DNA of 64,000 nucleotides from Enterococcus cecorum DSM 20682 = ATCC 43198 (GTDB taxonomy: Bacteria > Bacillota > Bacilli > Lactobacillales > Enterococcaceae). Location: NCBI RefSeq assembly GCF_000407565.1, contig NZ_ASWI01000004.1:886001-950000 (forward strand), read 5' to 3'. The position numbers and the translations under genes were made by a program. The stretch's first letter is position 1. Every line of letters begins with the position of its first letter. A model generated the notes under the pieces. That model had not been told where the DNA came from and did not search any database. It was given only the letters and a program-made list of their open reading frames with translations. This document shows, piece after piece, positions 18,999 to 29,828 of this stretch.

Positions 18999-19940
18999 AT
19001 GATGAATAAAAGATTACTATGTTGTGCCTTGCTTATTGGTGGCATTGGTTTTACTACCCCTCAATATGTAGAAGCTGATACAAGCAATGTCCCTGATTCA
19101 ATCAATGCTATTGCTTTAGGAAATGCGTTAACAGACGATCAAAAACAGCAAACCTTAAATTCACTCGGGCAAGTGAAAGAAGTACCCATTTACACAACTG
19201 ATGGTAATGATTTAATGAACTATATTTCTAAAACTGACTTTAATGCACAATGGAAAGTCTATTCATCCGTACATTTAGAAACAAAAGCAAAAGGTGAGGG
19301 AATTGAAGTAGAAATTGCAACGCCAGCAAATATTACTTCAATCACCGCCAATCAGTATAAAAATGCGGCTCAAACAGCAGGAATTACCGATGCTAAAATT
19401 ACAGTGGCTTCAGTGATTCCAATCGATGGTTCGGGTGCCTTAGCTGGTGTGTATAAAATTGTAAAAGAAGCGGGTGGTACAGTTGATACTACACGGACAC
19501 AAGCAGCTCAAGAAGAAATGAAAGTCTTAAATGACATCACCCAAGAAAATCAAAATGTCTCTGGTTATTCTGATGAAAAACTAAATGCGGCCCAAGAAGA
19601 AGCTAAAGAATTACTAGCTAAAGCAGCTTCGGAAGGTCAAAAAATTGATAAGGATACTGTTACTCAAGCTGTTAATCAGGCCCTAGAAAATCAAGGGTTA
19701 CAAGATATCTTAACTAAAGAACAGGTCAATAAAATTATTGATTTACTAACAATGCTGAATCAAAAAAATATTTTTAAAGACTTGAGTAAAGAAATTGATC
19801 TATCTAATTTAAAGAATGAACTTGAAGCAAAATCCCAAGGGTTATGGGAAAAAATCAAGAGTTTCTTTGCCAATATTTGGGCAGCAATTTCAGGACTTTT
19901 TCAAGGTGGCAATGACGAGCCTACGCAAACAACTAATTGA
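18999..19940 (+). CDS. Exported DUF1002 protein
   Basis: 313 residues. A signal peptide (MMNKRLLCCALLIGGIGFTTPQYVEA) probably ends after residue 26. The DUF1002 core includes ALTDDQKQQTLNSLG, SSVHLETKAKGEGIEVEI and AKITVASVIPIDGSGALAGVYK. The C-terminal third is helical (LLAKAASEGQKIDKDTVTQA) and ends with an amphipathic, Trp/Phe-rich stretch WEKIKSFFANIWAAISGLF, which might associate with the membrane. Function unknown. AAAGGA at 18985 fits an ATG at 18999 (spacing 8) better than the ATG at 18990. It has its own promoter between rexA and the pheST T-box. Confidence 0.8.
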   Translation: MMNKRLLCCALLIGGIGFTTPQYVEADTSNVPDSINAIALGNALTDDQKQQTLNSLGQVKEVPIYTTDGNDLMNYISKTDFNAQWKVYSSVHLETKAKGEGIEVEIATPANITSITANQYKNAAQTAGITDAKITVASVIPIDGSGALAGVYKIVKEAGGTVDTTRTQAAQEEMKVLNDITQENQNVSGYSDEKLNAAQEEAKELLAKAASEGQKIDKDTVTQAVNQALENQGLQDILTKEQVNKIIDLLTMLNQKNIFKDLSKEIDLSNLKNELEAKSQGLWEKIKSFFANIWAAISGLFQGGNDEPTQTTN

Positions 19941-20013
19941 TCCTGAACTCTTAGTAGAAATTGAAGTCTTTGCCAAAAAATAAATTTAACTATTTTTAAA
20001 CTTTGATTCTTGC

Positions 20014-20042
20014 TTGCAATTTAAAAGAATCTCTTGTAAACT
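20014..20042 (+). promoter_or_regulatory. Promoter of the pheST T-box transcript
   Basis: TTGCAA (20014-20019), 17 bases, TAAACT (20037-20042). Confidence 0.6.
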
Positions 20043-20048
20043 ATTCAT

Positions 20049-20296
20049 TAGTTAAATATCAAAAAAGACAATGATGAAAAAGAGTAACTTATTTCAAGCA
20101 GAAACAGGGAGACTTGCCATAGACTGAAAGCAAGGGCTGGGCGAATAAGCGAAGTTCACTTTCTAGTCAATCTAGGTTATCTAGGTCGGTAAACTTTATC
20201 GTTAACGAATTAAGTGCGTAAAAGACTATATTTGCTTTTACGAATTAGGATGGTAACACGACAACTCGTTCCTTTCAATAGGAGCGAGTTTTTTAT
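20049..20296 (+). promoter_or_regulatory. T-box riboswitch of pheST (Phe)
   Basis: A diverged T-box core AGGATGGTAACACG lies at 20247-20260. It is followed by the terminator AACTCGTTCC ... GGAGCGAGTT plus T run at 20263-20294. TTC at 20155-20157, flanked by GCGAAG and ACTTTC, is the likely phenylalanine specifier. The 5' end is inferred from the promoter. Uncharged tRNA-Phe should allow read-through into pheS. Confidence 0.9.
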
Positions 20297-20366
20297 TTTT
20301 ATCAACGCTCTAATATTCATTTCAATCAATATTTTTTGATAGATTCAACTTATAGGAGGAATTTTG

Positions 20367-21410
20367 ATGTCTTTACAAGAAAAGTTAGAAGCACTCAAAC
20401 ATGAGACTTTGGCTAAAATTGAAGAAACAAAAGAATTAGCTGGTTTGAACCAAATTCGCGTAGAAACATTAGGTAAAAAAGGACCAATCACTGAAGTTTT
20501 ACGTGGTATGAAAGATTTATCTGCTGAAGAACGTCCGAAAGTAGGTAGTTTTGCCAATGAAATTCGTGATATTATCACGAAAGAAATTGAAGCAAAGAAA
20601 GAATTATTAGAACAACTAGCCTTACAAAAAGCTTTAGAAGATGAAACAATTGATGTGACCTTACCAGGTAAACCAATGAAACAAGGGACGCGTCATGTAT
20701 TAACGCAAATTATTGAAGAAATTGAAGATATCTTTGTTGGGATGGGTTACGAAGTGGTCGAAGGATTCGAAGTGGAACAAGATCACTATAACTTTGAACG
20801 CATGAATCTACCAAAAGATCACCCAGCTCGTGACATGCAGGATACTTTTTATATCTCTGATGAAATTTTAATTCGTACCCATACTTCACCGGTACAAGCG
20901 CGCACCATGGAAAAACACGATTTCTCTAAAGGGGCATTACGCATGATTTCACCAGGTAAAGTATTCCGTCGTGATACTGATGATGCGACTCACTCTCATC
21001 AATTCCATCAAATTGAGGGATTAGTGATTGATAAGAATGTTACAATGGCTGATTTAAAAGGAACATTAGAAGAAGTTATGCAAAAAATGTTTGGTGCAGA
21101 TCGCAAAATTCGTTTACGTCCAAGCTATTTCCCATTTACTGAACCAAGTGTTGAAGTCGATGTTAGTTGCTTCAAATGTGGTGGTGAAGGTTGCTCCGTA
21201 TGTAAACACACCGGTTGGATTGAGATTTTAGGGGCAGGTATGGTGCATCCAAATGTCTTGAAGATGTCAGGAATCGATCCTGAAGTTTACTCAGGTTTTG
21301 CTTTTGGTTTAGGACCAGACCGCATCGCCATGTTACGTTATGGAGTCAATGATATCCGTAACTTCTATCTTAATGATTTGCGCTTTATCAGTCAGTTTAA
21401 GGGGGAGTAA
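20367..21410 (+). CDS. pheS: Phenylalanyl-tRNA synthetase alpha subunit
   Basis: 347 residues. Catalytic subunit of the heterotetrameric PheRS. It has an N-terminal tRNA-binding coiled coil (about residues 1-85) and a class II core with [45 protein letters not shown] and the Phe-pocket [16 protein letters not shown]. Four cysteines in [12 protein letters not shown] form the known bacterial zinc-knuckle-like loop. AGGAGG lies 8 bases before the ATG; the in-frame TTG one codon upstream is unlikely. pheT starts 4 bases after the stop. Confidence 0.97.
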   Translation: MSLQEKLEALKHETLAKIEETKELAGLNQIRVETLGKKGPITEVLRGMKDLSAEERPKVGSFANEIRDIITKEIEAKKELLEQLALQKALEDETIDVTLPGKPMKQGTRHVLTQIIEEIEDIFVGMGYEVVEGFEVEQDHYNFERMNLPKDHPARDMQDTFYISDEILIRTHTSPVQARTMEKHDFSKGALRMISPGKVFRRDTDDATHSHQFHQIEGLVIDKNVTMADLKGTLEEVMQKMFGADRKIRLRPSYFPFTEPSVEVDVSCFKCGGEGCSVCKHTGWIEILGAGMVHPNVLKMSGIDPEVYSGFAFGLGPDRIAMLRYGVNDIRNFYLNDLRFISQFKGE

Positions 21411-21414
21411 GTGA

Positions 21415-23835
21415 ATGTTAGTTTCATATAAATGGTTAAACGAATATTTAGATTTATCAAAAGTCACTGCGAAAGAATTAGCCGATCAAATGTCATTAAC
21501 TGGTATCGAAGTCGAAGCAGTAACAAGACCAATGGATGGGTTGAAAAAAATTGTCGTTGGTGAAGTAAAAGAATGCGTGCCACATCCTGATTCTGACCAT
21601 CTATCTATTTGCCAAGTAGATATTGGTGAAGAAGAATTATCTCAAATCGTTTGTGGCGCACCAAATGTCAAAGCCGGCATTAAAGTGATTGTTGCTTTAC
21701 CAGGCTCTAGAATTGCTGGAAATGTCAAAATTAAAAAAGGTAAAATGCGTGGCCAAGTTTCCAATGGTATGATTTGTTCCTTACAAGAAATCGGCTATAC
21801 GGACAACGTCATTCCAAAAGAGTATGCTGAAGGTATCCAATACTTACCTGAAGACGCCATTTGTGGAGATCAAGTCTTTAAATATTTAGATATGGATGAT
21901 GATTTAATAGAACTATCTATTACCCCAAACCGTGCAGATGCTTTAAGTATGCGTGGGGTGGCTTATGAAGTTGGCGCCATCTATCGTCAAACACCACAAT
22001 TCAAAGACCTATCGTTAGTCGAAAGTAATCAATTAGCTAGCGATAAAATCAAAGTTAGCGTAGAAGATACAAATGATGCCCCAAGTTACCAAATTCGTGT
22101 CATTGAAAATGTGAAAATTGCGCCGAGTCCTCAATGGCTACAAAACCGTTTAATGAATGCGGGAATTCGCCCAATTAATAATGTTGTCGATGTAACAAAC
22201 TATGTACTCATGCTATTTGGTCAACCTTTACATGCTTTTGACTACGATCGTCTAAATAGTCAAGAAATTGTTGTTCGTCGTGCGAAAGCTGGTGAAACCC
22301 TAGTTACTTTAGATGACGAAACACGTGAACTAACGCCAGAACAAATCGTTATTACCAACGGAAAAGAGCCTGTAGCCTTAGCAGGGGTCATGGGGGGGAG
22401 AGATTCTGAAATTATTGAATCAACTACAACCGTTGCCTTAGAAGCTGCTTTATTTGAACCTATTGCGATTCGTAAAGCATCTAAAGCCTTTAATCTACGT
22501 AGTGAATCATCTGCGCGTTTTGAAAAATGTATTAACCGTGCAACTGTGAGTCAAGCTTGTGACTTTGCCGCTGCGATGATTCAACAATTAGCAGGTGGAG
22601 AGGTCTTAGCTGGAGCAGTAGTTGGCTCAAGTGTGGATGCGAAAGATGTAACAGTAGCTGTCAAATTAGAACGTATCAATCAATATCTTGGAACTGATTT
22701 AACAGTTGACCAAGTTGATGAAATTTTTACAGCCCTTGGTTTTACTTTTGAGCGCAACGAAACAGCTTATCAAGTGAATGTGCCACCAAGACGTTGGGAT
22801 ATCAGCATTGAAGCTGATTTAATTGAAGAAGTGGCGCGTATATATGGTTACAATCAACTTCCTTCAACACTACCTAGTGGAGAAACAGTTGCAGGAAGCT
22901 TAACTCCTGAGCAAAAAGCTTTACGAAAAATTCGCACTTTATTAGAAGGCGATGGATTAAACGAAGCAATCAGTTATGCATTAACGACTGAAGAAAAATC
23001 TAAACAATTTACATTTAAGGATAGCATCGTGACACGTCTAGACTGGCCAATGACTGAGGATCGTAGTGTATTACGCATGAATCTAATCAGTGGGTTACTT
23101 GATGATGTGCAATATAATGTAGCTAGAAGAAATACCCAAATCGCCTTATATGAAGTTGGTCGTGTCTTCTATCAAAATGAAAATCCTAAGAAAAACTTGC
23201 CTTTAGAAGAAAACCATATTGCTTTTGCTTTAAGTGGACAATGGCAGACTAAAGATTGGCAAACAGCAAATGAAAAAGTTGATTTCTACCATGCAAAAGG
23301 TATTTTAGATCAATTATTTGAAAAGTTAAGTGTTGCTGATGAAATTAAATATGAACGCGCGCAAAACATGAAGGATTTACATCCAGGTAGAAGTGCCTAT
23401 ATCTACTTAGGGGAAGAATTAATTGGCTTTGTTGGCCAAGTCCATCCAACGACTGCTAAAGCTTACGACATTCCAGAAACTTATGTCACAGAATTAAATG
23501 TTGAAGCGTTAATTGCGGCATCATTTGGCAAGTTTAGCTTTAAACCAGTTTCTAAATTCCCATCCATGTCACGTGATATTGCGATGTTAGTATCAGAAAA
23601 GATTTCAAACCAAGAAGTTATCAGTGTCATTAAACAAGCTGCTGGTAGATTCTTAAGTGATGTAGCTATCTTTGATGTCTATCAAGGTAAAAATATCGAT
23701 CTAGGCTTCAAATCATTGGCTTATTCACTAACATTTACAAATCCTGAAGCCACTTTAACAGATGAAGAAGTGAATAAAGCGATGGAAAAAGTAACCAAAG
23801 CCTTAACTGAAAACTTCTCAGCGATTATCCGATAA
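21415..23835 (+). CDS. pheT: Phenylalanyl-tRNA synthetase beta subunit
   Basis: 806 residues, full length. It contributes tRNA binding and editing. Domains in order: N-terminal EMAP/OB tRNA-binding fold (about 40-150, [24 protein letters not shown]), B3/B4 editing region ([43 protein letters not shown]), B5 domain, catalytic-like core and a C-terminal FDX-ACB anticodon-binding domain ([13 protein letters not shown]). It is translated with pheS and ends before a terminator. Confidence 0.97.
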   Translation: MLVSYKWLNEYLDLSKVTAKELADQMSLTGIEVEAVTRPMDGLKKIVVGEVKECVPHPDSDHLSICQVDIGEEELSQIVCGAPNVKAGIKVIVALPGSRIAGNVKIKKGKMRGQVSNGMICSLQEIGYTDNVIPKEYAEGIQYLPEDAICGDQVFKYLDMDDDLIELSITPNRADALSMRGVAYEVGAIYRQTPQFKDLSLVESNQLASDKIKVSVEDTNDAPSYQIRVIENVKIAPSPQWLQNRLMNAGIRPINNVVDVTNYVLMLFGQPLHAFDYDRLNSQEIVVRRAKAGETLVTLDDETRELTPEQIVITNGKEPVALAGVMGGRDSEIIESTTTVALEAALFEPIAIRKASKAFNLRSESSARFEKCINRATVSQACDFAAAMIQQLAGGEVLAGAVVGSSVDAKDVTVAVKLERINQYLGTDLTVDQVDEIFTALGFTFERNETAYQVNVPPRRWDISIEADLIEEVARIYGYNQLPSTLPSGETVAGSLTPEQKALRKIRTLLEGDGLNEAISYALTTEEKSKQFTFKDSIVTRLDWPMTEDRSVLRMNLISGLLDDVQYNVARRNTQIALYEVGRVFYQNENPKKNLPLEENHIAFALSGQWQTKDWQTANEKVDFYHAKGILDQLFEKLSVADEIKYERAQNMKDLHPGRSAYIYLGEELIGFVGQVHPTTAKAYDIPETYVTELNVEALIAASFGKFSFKPVSKFPSMSRDIAMLVSEKISNQEVISVIKQAAGRFLSDVAIFDVYQGKNIDLGFKSLAYSLTFTNPEATLTDEEVNKAMEKVTKALTENFSAIIR

Positions 23836-23846
23836 ATGATTTTAAG

Positions 23847-23882
23847 ACCACTAGTTCTCATTTTATTGAGCTAGTGGTTTTA
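23847..23882 (+). terminator. Terminator after pheT
   Basis: ACCACTAG pairs with CTAGTGGT, followed by TTTTA. Confidence 0.75.
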
Positions 23883-23949
23883 TTCGCTTTTTTTAGTTTT
23901 TCGTGTTATGATACTTTACGCCAAATTTTATTTAAAGGAGGAGATTGTT

Positions 23950-25368
23950 TTGCCAACTTATCAGGACAATCCTATCGTTCAAAAAAATCGCTGGCTTATT
24001 TTAATTGCAGTGGCGAGTTTTACATTCATGTCAACTTTAGATGGTAGTATTGTAAACATCGCATTACCCGTCATTTCAAAAGATTTAAATATTCCGATGA
24101 ACCAAGTAGAGTGGGTAGTTTCGATTTATTTAATGACTGCCTGTGCATGTTTGTTGGTTTTTGGAAAATTAGGGGACAGCATCGGAAAAATTAAAGTATT
24201 TCGTCTAGGGATGATTATTTTTACGTTAGGTTCTTTTTTATGTGGCTTTAATCATTCTTTAGGTCTATTATTAGTCGCTCGTATTATTCAAGCAATTGGT
24301 GCAAGTATGACGATGGCCACCAATACCGGTATTATCACAGAAGTTTTTCCAATGAGTGAAAGAGGTCGGGCATTAGGATCCATCGGTGCTTTTGTCTCTC
24401 TAGGTTCAATCGCTGGTCCAGGAATTGGTGGGGTAATCTTAGGACAGTTACCCTGGGGCTATATCTTCTGGATTAATATTCCAATCGGTATTTTAACCTT
24501 TATCTTAGGTACCAAAGTTTTACCTAAAGATATCCATCGCTCAGGTCATCCGATTGATACAAAAGGATTTGGCTTATTTGCCTTGTTTATCATCACTTTA
24601 TTTGGTGGCATCTTTATCGGACAAGAGATCGGATTTACACGCATTTTACCAATCATTTTATTCATCGCCGCCATTTTGTCTTTTACAGGCTTTATTTTAG
24701 TGGAAAAACGCGTAAAATTGCCATTAATTACTTTTGGTATTTTCAAAAATCAAACCTTCAGCCTCAGTTTATTATGTGCAACTTTGATTTTTGCTTCAAA
24801 CTTTTTTATTAATGTCATTGTGCCATTTTACTTGCAACGTACTTTAAATCTTAAACCAAGTGTGGCAGGATTATTAATGATGGTTTTCCCAGTCGTTATG
24901 GTCGTTGCTTCACCATTAAGCGGCTTATTAACGGACAAATTTGGTCCAAAATATTTAGTTATTTCTGGATTAACGATTTTGTCAATTACCCAAATTTGTT
25001 ACATGTTTTTAGATATCCATACGCCGATTTTTGTCTATGCAGTGATAACAGCATTTGTAGGTCTAGGTAACTCATTATTCCAATCACCTAATAACACAAT
25101 GGTCATGAGTAGTGTCACAAGAGAAAATCTTGGCCTGGCGGGAAGTTTAAACTCATTTGCGCGAAACTTTGGGATGGTTGTCGGTATTAGTTTAGCAACC
25201 ACTATTCTTTATCAAGCAATGAGTCTCAAAGCAGGGTATAAGGTAACCACTTATTTGAATCAACATCCAGAATTCTTTATTTATGGTATGAAAATTGCCT
25301 TTTTTGGTTCATTTTTACTATGTTTTAGCTCATTGATAATCAGTATCTATCGCTTACGTAAAATATAA
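23950..25368 (+). CDS. MFS drug exporter, DHA2 (14-helix) type
   Basis: 472 residues with about 14 hydrophobic helices. The N-terminus MSTLDGSIVNIALPVIS (motif D1 region), FGKLGDSIGKIKVF (motif A), and ARIIQAIGASM and GSIAGPGIGGVI (motif C, antiporter) mark an EmrB/QacA-type proton antiporter; the drug range is unknown. The start is TTG at 23950 with GGAGG 8 bases upstream; the upstream in-frame ATG lies in the promoter region (TGTTATGAT near 23907). It stands alone between two terminators. Confidence 0.88.
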   Translation: MPTYQDNPIVQKNRWLILIAVASFTFMSTLDGSIVNIALPVISKDLNIPMNQVEWVVSIYLMTACACLLVFGKLGDSIGKIKVFRLGMIIFTLGSFLCGFNHSLGLLLVARIIQAIGASMTMATNTGIITEVFPMSERGRALGSIGAFVSLGSIAGPGIGGVILGQLPWGYIFWINIPIGILTFILGTKVLPKDIHRSGHPIDTKGFGLFALFIITLFGGIFIGQEIGFTRILPIILFIAAILSFTGFILVEKRVKLPLITFGIFKNQTFSLSLLCATLIFASNFFINVIVPFYLQRTLNLKPSVAGLLMMVFPVVMVVASPLSGLLTDKFGPKYLVISGLTILSITQICYMFLDIHTPIFVYAVITAFVGLGNSLFQSPNNTMVMSSVTRENLGLAGSLNSFARNFGMVVGISLATTILYQAMSLKAGYKVTTYLNQHPEFFIYGMKIAFFGSFLLCFSSLIISIYRLRKI

Positions 25369-25380
25369 GTTTAAAAGTAA

Positions 25381-25420
25381 TCTAGAGAATTAGGATTTTT
25401 CTGATTTTCTAGATTTTTTT
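25381..25420 (+). terminator. Terminator after the MFS gene
   Basis: TCTAGA arms at both ends of an imperfect hairpin, followed by a T run of nine. Confidence 0.75.
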
Positions 25421-25493
25421 TATGGTTTTAAAAAGCTTTTCTCCCTATTTTGCGTATTTATAAAGTAGAGCATAAAAAGAGGAGAGGATTACC

Positions 25494-25880
25494 ATGAATG
25501 ATGTAGATTATCAAGCAGTCTATTCAAGAAAATTATCGCAAAGAGGAGAAGCTAGATACATTATTATAAATGTGACAACTGGGGAAATATTAGATGATGC
25601 CCAAGGATTTGGTTATAAAAGTAAGAAAAAAGCTTATGCCGGGTATTATTATAAAAGAAATTATGCCAAAGAAAAAAATCAAAATAAGGCAGTTGAATAC
25701 TGGTTACATAGTCATCCAGAATTTTGCGATGAACTGACTTATCACGTATTTGCTCATTTCAAAGAAGGTAAAAAAGAGAAACTAGATGAAAATCTGGTTC
25801 AAATGTTACTTAGAGAGTTTGGTTTAGATGCGCCCTGTAAAATTAATAAGTTAATTACCGTTTGGGAAAATTTAAGATAA
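25494..25880 (+). CDS. Conserved hypothetical protein
   Basis: 128 residues, no signal peptide or membrane helix. The middle is basic and Tyr/Lys-rich (KSKKKAYAGYYYKRNYAKEKNQNK), followed by an acidic C-terminal helix region. I recognise no domain. The gene has a clear GAGAGG ribosome site and lies between two terminators, so it is a single-gene unit convergent with trpS. The basic centre may suggest nucleic-acid contact, but that is only a guess. Confidence 0.65.
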   Translation: MNDVDYQAVYSRKLSQRGEARYIIINVTTGEILDDAQGFGYKSKKKAYAGYYYKRNYAKEKNQNKAVEYWLHSHPEFCDELTYHVFAHFKEGKKEKLDENLVQMLLREFGLDAPCKINKLITVWENLR

Positions 25881-25888
25881 TGAAAAAA

Positions 25889-25915
25889 CGAGGATTGATC
25901 TTGTTTCAATCCTCG
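25889..25915. terminator. Bidirectional terminator between the hypothetical gene and trpS
   Basis: CGAGGATTGA pairs with TCAATCCTCG between two convergent genes. Confidence 0.75.
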
Positions 25916-25923
25916 TAAATCGA

Positions 25924-26928
25924 TTAAAAATATTGAATACCCATCGCTTTTTTCACATCATCAAGGGTTGCAGCTGCTACTTTTTCAGCTTGTAAGCTAC
26001 CTTGTCGCAACATTTCCATCACAGCTTGTGGGTCTTTGGCAAACTCTAAACGACGGGCACGAATTGGGGCTAATTCAGCTTCTAATACATCGATTAAGTA
26101 GCGTTTAATTTTCACATCACCAAGTCCACCACGACGATAATGTTCTTTTAGCTCTTCAATATAGGCTTTATCTTTGCCAAATACATCAAGATAAGTAAAG
26201 ACCATATTGCCTTCAACTTGCCCAGGATCTTCAACGTGAATATGATTTGGATCGGTGTACATAGACATGACTTTTTTCTTAATCGTATCCGCATCATCAG
26301 CCAAGTAAATACCATTATTTAAAGACTTACTCATCTTACCATTGCCATCGATACCTGGTAAACGCCCCATTCCTTTTTCAGGTAATACAGCTTTAGGTTC
26401 GACTAAAACTTCACCATAAGTACTATTAAAGGTATGAACAATTTCTTGTGTTTGTTCTAACATTGGCTTTTGATCTTCGCCAACGGGTACTAGATTTGCT
26501 TTGAAAGCCGTAATATCAGCTGCTTGGGAGATAGGGTAAACAAAAAATCCGGTTGGGACACTTTCACCAAATTTCTTTTGTTCAATTTCACTTTTAACAG
26601 TGGGATTGCGTTTCACACGCGCAACCGTAACTAAATTCATGTAATACATCATCAATTCAGCCAATTGTGGAATTTGCGACTGAATAAATAAGGTTGATCG
26701 TTTTGGATCTAAACCAACTGCTAAATAGTCAAGGGCAACTTCTAATACGTTTTTAGAAACTTTTTCGGGATTTTTGGCATTATCGGTTAAAGCTTGTACA
26801 TCTGCAATCATGATATTCATTTGATTATTTTCATCAGCTTGCATTTCAACACGTTTTTTTAAAGAACCAACATAATGACCTAAATGCAATTGACCTGTTG
26901 GACGATCACCAGTTAAAATAATATTCAT
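25924..26928 (-). CDS. trpS: Tryptophanyl-tRNA synthetase
   Basis: 334 residues. Class I enzyme that charges tRNA-Trp. The HIGH-like motif is [11 protein letters not shown] near residue 15 and the KMSKS motif is [16 protein letters not shown] overlaps the in-frame GTG at 26937, so the ATG at 26928 ([12 protein letters not shown]) is the start. No T-box was seen upstream, in contrast to alaS and pheST. It is divergent from murI. Confidence 0.95.
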   Translation of the reverse strand: MNIILTGDRPTGQLHLGHYVGSLKKRVEMQADENNQMNIMIADVQALTDNAKNPEKVSKNVLEVALDYLAVGLDPKRSTLFIQSQIPQLAELMMYYMNLVTVARVKRNPTVKSEIEQKKFGESVPTGFFVYPISQAADITAFKANLVPVGEDQKPMLEQTQEIVHTFNSTYGEVLVEPKAVLPEKGMGRLPGIDGNGKMSKSLNNGIYLADDADTIKKKVMSMYTDPNHIHVEDPGQVEGNMVFTYLDVFGKDKAYIEELKEHYRRGGLGDVKIKRYLIDVLEAELAPIRARRLEFAKDPQAVMEMLRQGSLQAEKVAAATLDDVKKAMGIQYF

Positions 26929-27128
26929 TGTTTTCACCTTTTTCTACTAATTCTCACAAGTTTTATCCTACCTTGTTTTACTAGATTTAGCAACCAGTTT
27001 ATGACTTTTTAGTTGCAAAGATTAAAATTTATTTTGGTTTGCTAAGATTTCAAGATAATTACTTGCATTCTTAGCGAAAAAAAGCGAAAATATGGATGGA
27101 TAAAATATAAAAAAAGGAAGTTTATTTT

Positions 27129-27932
27129 ATGATAAATACTGCTCCAATTGGTTTTATTGATTCAGGAGTAGGAGGGCTAACCGTTGTTAAGGAAGCTTTA
27201 AAACAACTACCAAATGAAAATATTATTTTTTTAGGAGATAATCTGCGTTGTCCATATGGTCCACGTCCAAAAGAACAAGTCATTGAATTTACTTGGCAAA
27301 TGACTTATTTTTTACTAAAACAAAATATTAAGATGCTTGTAATCGCTTGTAACACGGCGACTGCAGCAGCTTTAACCCAAATTAAGGAACAATTAGACAT
27401 TCCAGTTGTCGGTGTGATTTTACCTGGAACTAGAGCTGCTGTCAAAAATACAAAATCGCAACGAATTGGGATTATCGGCACACAAGGAACCATCCAAAGT
27501 GGCAGTTATGAACAAGCCATTCTTTCTAAAGTACCGACTGCTCAACCTGTGAGTTTAGCGTGTCCTAGATTTGTTCCGATAGTAGAAAGTAATCAAGCAA
27601 ATTCAAGTGTGGCAAAAAAAATTGTCGCTCAAACACTACAACCGATGACGAAAAAAAACATCGACACCTTGATTTTAGGATGCACACATTATCCTTTACT
27701 ACGTCCGATTATTCAAAATGTAATGGGCAAAGAGGTGGTTTTAATCGACTCTGGCGTTGAAACAGTCGGAGAGGTCAGCATGCTTTTAGACTACTTTGAT
27801 ATTGCCAACTCACCGGAAAATACCACACCAACACGTCAATTTTATACAACCGGATCAACACAAAGTTTTAATCAAATTGCTAAAAATTGGTTAAATATTC
27901 CTGATATTCAAGCCAAACATATTCAATTATAA
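27129..27932 (+). CDS. murI: Glutamate racemase
   Basis: 267 residues. Makes D-glutamate for peptidoglycan. Substrate-binding [11 protein letters not shown] near the N-terminus and the two catalytic cysteines in [10 protein letters not shown] and LGCTHYPLL are present. AAAGGAAG lies before the ATG. It is the first gene of a tight four-gene operon with the RNase PH/RdgB fusion, a phosphoesterase and cbpB, an order shared with other Firmicutes (racE-rph-ysnA-ysnB). Confidence 0.95.
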   Translation: MINTAPIGFIDSGVGGLTVVKEALKQLPNENIIFLGDNLRCPYGPRPKEQVIEFTWQMTYFLLKQNIKMLVIACNTATAAALTQIKEQLDIPVVGVILPGTRAAVKNTKSQRIGIIGTQGTIQSGSYEQAILSKVPTAQPVSLACPRFVPIVESNQANSSVAKKIVAQTLQPMTKKNIDTLILGCTHYPLLRPIIQNVMGKEVVLIDSGVETVGEVSMLLDYFDIANSPENTTPTRQFYTTGSTQSFNQIAKNWLNIPDIQAKHIQL

Positions 27933-27945
27933 AGGGGGAATTTAC

Positions 27946-29289
27946 ATGCGTCATGATGGCCGTCAAGTAAATGATTTAAGAAGAATTGATATTCAAACAA
28001 ATGTCTTTAAGCATCCAGAAGGCTCGGTTGTGATTTCTTTTGGAGATACACAAGTCATTTGTTCTGCGACAATTGAAGAAAGTGTGCCACCATTTTTACG
28101 TGGTAGCGAAACTGGGTGGGTAAGTGCTGAATATAGTATGCTACCACGAGCAACCAATACTAGAAATCGCCGAGAAAGCTCAAAAGGTAAATTATCTGGC
28201 CGTACAATGGAAATTCAACGTTTAATTGGTCGGAGTTTGCGTGCGGTGGTTGATCTAGAAAAACTTGGAGAACGTAGCATTATTGTCGATTGTGATGTCA
28301 TTCAAGCAGACGGAGGTACACGTACAGCAAGTATTACTGGTGCTTTTGTTGCTTTACAATTAGCGATTAATAAACTGATGCAAACAGGGGAGCTAAGCGA
28401 AAATCCAATTAAAGAACATCTAGCTGCTATTAGTGTAGGGATTTTAGAAGATGATAGTTACGCCGTCGACTTGGATTACATTGAGGATTCTGCCTGCCAA
28501 GTAGATATGAATTTAGTCATGACTGAATCTGGCCGCTTTGTTGAAATTCAAGGGACAGGAGAGGAAGCTACCTTTGATGGCGACCAATTAAATCACTTAT
28601 TACACTATGGAAAAGAAGCCATCGAATCTTTAATTGCTTATCAAAAAGAAGCTTTATATGTACAGAATACAGCTAATGATGCTGTTGCTGATAAAACGAT
28701 TATGATTGCAACAGGAAATATGGGTAAAGCGAAAGAATTTGAAAAAATGTTTGCTAAAGCGGGCTATCAAATTAAAACCATGAAAGATTTTCCTGAACTA
28801 CCTGAAGTGCAAGAAACCGGTCAAACTTTTGAAGAAAACGCCCGATTAAAGGCGGAAACAATTGCCAATATCCTTCAATGTCCAGTATTAGCTGATGATT
28901 CTGGTTTGACTGTCGATGCACTTGGAGGTATGCCAGGAATTTATTCCGCACGCTTTGCCGGTGAACAAAAGAGTGATGCCTCCAATAATGCCAAATTACT
29001 GCATGAATTAACCAACGTAGCAGATGAAAATCGTACAGCGCAATTCCATTGTACCTTGGTCTTTGCTGCGCCACAAAAAGAATCGCTCGTTGTTGAGGGC
29101 ATTTGGAACGGACGTATTGCACGAATTCCTAGAGGTGAAAATGGTTTTGGCTATGATCCATTATTTATCGTTGATGGTCTAGAAAAAACATCTGCTGAAT
29201 TAACACCAGAAGAGAAAAATGAGATTTCACATCGTGGTCAAGCGATGAAAAAATTGGATGGATTATGGCAAGCCTGGTTAGAAGCATAG
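27946..29289 (+). CDS. rph-rdgB: Bifunctional RNase PH / XTP-dITP diphosphatase
   Basis: 447 residues, two enzymes in one chain. Residues 1 to about 237 are RNase PH ([49 protein letters not shown]), which trims tRNA 3' ends with phosphate. Residues about 249-447 are RdgB/YsnA ([52 protein letters not shown]), which removes dITP/XTP from the nucleotide pool. The linker (about [11 protein letters not shown]) is short and contains no start codon. In Bacillus the two are adjacent separate genes (rph, ysnA); the fusion is known in some lactic acid bacteria. Confidence 0.95.
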   Translation: MRHDGRQVNDLRRIDIQTNVFKHPEGSVVISFGDTQVICSATIEESVPPFLRGSETGWVSAEYSMLPRATNTRNRRESSKGKLSGRTMEIQRLIGRSLRAVVDLEKLGERSIIVDCDVIQADGGTRTASITGAFVALQLAINKLMQTGELSENPIKEHLAAISVGILEDDSYAVDLDYIEDSACQVDMNLVMTESGRFVEIQGTGEEATFDGDQLNHLLHYGKEAIESLIAYQKEALYVQNTANDAVADKTIMIATGNMGKAKEFEKMFAKAGYQIKTMKDFPELPEVQETGQTFEENARLKAETIANILQCPVLADDSGLTVDALGGMPGIYSARFAGEQKSDASNNAKLLHELTNVADENRTAQFHCTLVFAAPQKESLVVEGIWNGRIARIPRGENGFGYDPLFIVDGLEKTSAELTPEEKNEISHRGQAMKKLDGLWQAWLEA

Positions 29290-29304
29290 AGAGGAAGAAT
29301 GATT

Positions 29305-29817
29305 ATGAAATATCTTGTACTGAGTGATAGCCATCAAGATCGTCAAATTGTAGTCGATGTATTCAAACAATGGAAAGATAAAGTAGATTACGTGATACAT
29401 TGCGGAGATTCAGAATTGTCTAGTGATGATGAATTATGGAAAGAGATTCATGTCGTAGCTGGAAACTGTGATTACGATAATGGGTATGAAGATGTTAAAA
29501 TCATTACCACACCAGAAGATAAAATCTTGGTGACACACGGTCATCTTTACGGAGTACGAATGGGACTACAAAAACTTGCTTATTTAGCGGAACAAAGTCA
29601 TGCTGATATCATATTGTTTGGACATACCCACTTAATTGGTTGCGAAGTGGTGAATCATCGACTATATTTAAATCCTGGTAGCATCTTACTACCACGAGGT
29701 CCAATTCAACATCGTAGTTTTGCGATTATTGAAAGTACACCAACACATTGGAAGATTCAGTACTACAATCGTGCAAATCAACCAATTGCCGATTTAGCTT
29801 TTGAATTTGAAAAATAG
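29305..29817 (+). CDS. YfcE/MJ0936-family metallophosphoesterase
   Basis: 170 residues. Metal-binding motifs in order: LSDSHQD, VIHCGDSE, VAGNCDYD, VTHGHLYG and FGHTHL, the full calcineurin-like set. It is the YsnB/YfcE phosphodiesterase group; the natural substrate is unknown. Two in-frame ATGs exist (29299 and 29305); the second gives the family N-terminus MKYLVLSDSH and the better spacing from GAGG. It is third in the murI operon, 15 bases after the fusion gene. Confidence 0.88.
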   Translation: MKYLVLSDSHQDRQIVVDVFKQWKDKVDYVIHCGDSELSSDDELWKEIHVVAGNCDYDNGYEDVKIITTPEDKILVTHGHLYGVRMGLQKLAYLAEQSHADIILFGHTHLIGCEVVNHRLYLNPGSILLPRGPIQHRSFAIIESTPTHWKIQYYNRANQPIADLAFEFEK

Positions 29818-29828
29818 GTGGATATGAA

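Noticed and set aside
19924-19983. Short frame after the DUF1002 gene reading RKQLIDPELLVEIEVFAKK before a stop
   Set aside because: Only about 23 codons, overlaps the end of the DUF1002 gene and has no ribosome site; possibly a relic, but nothing supports it as a gene.
26938-27128. Riboswitch in the trpS/murI gap
   Set aside because: AT-rich with no conserved leader motif or T-run hairpin; probably only two divergent promoters.
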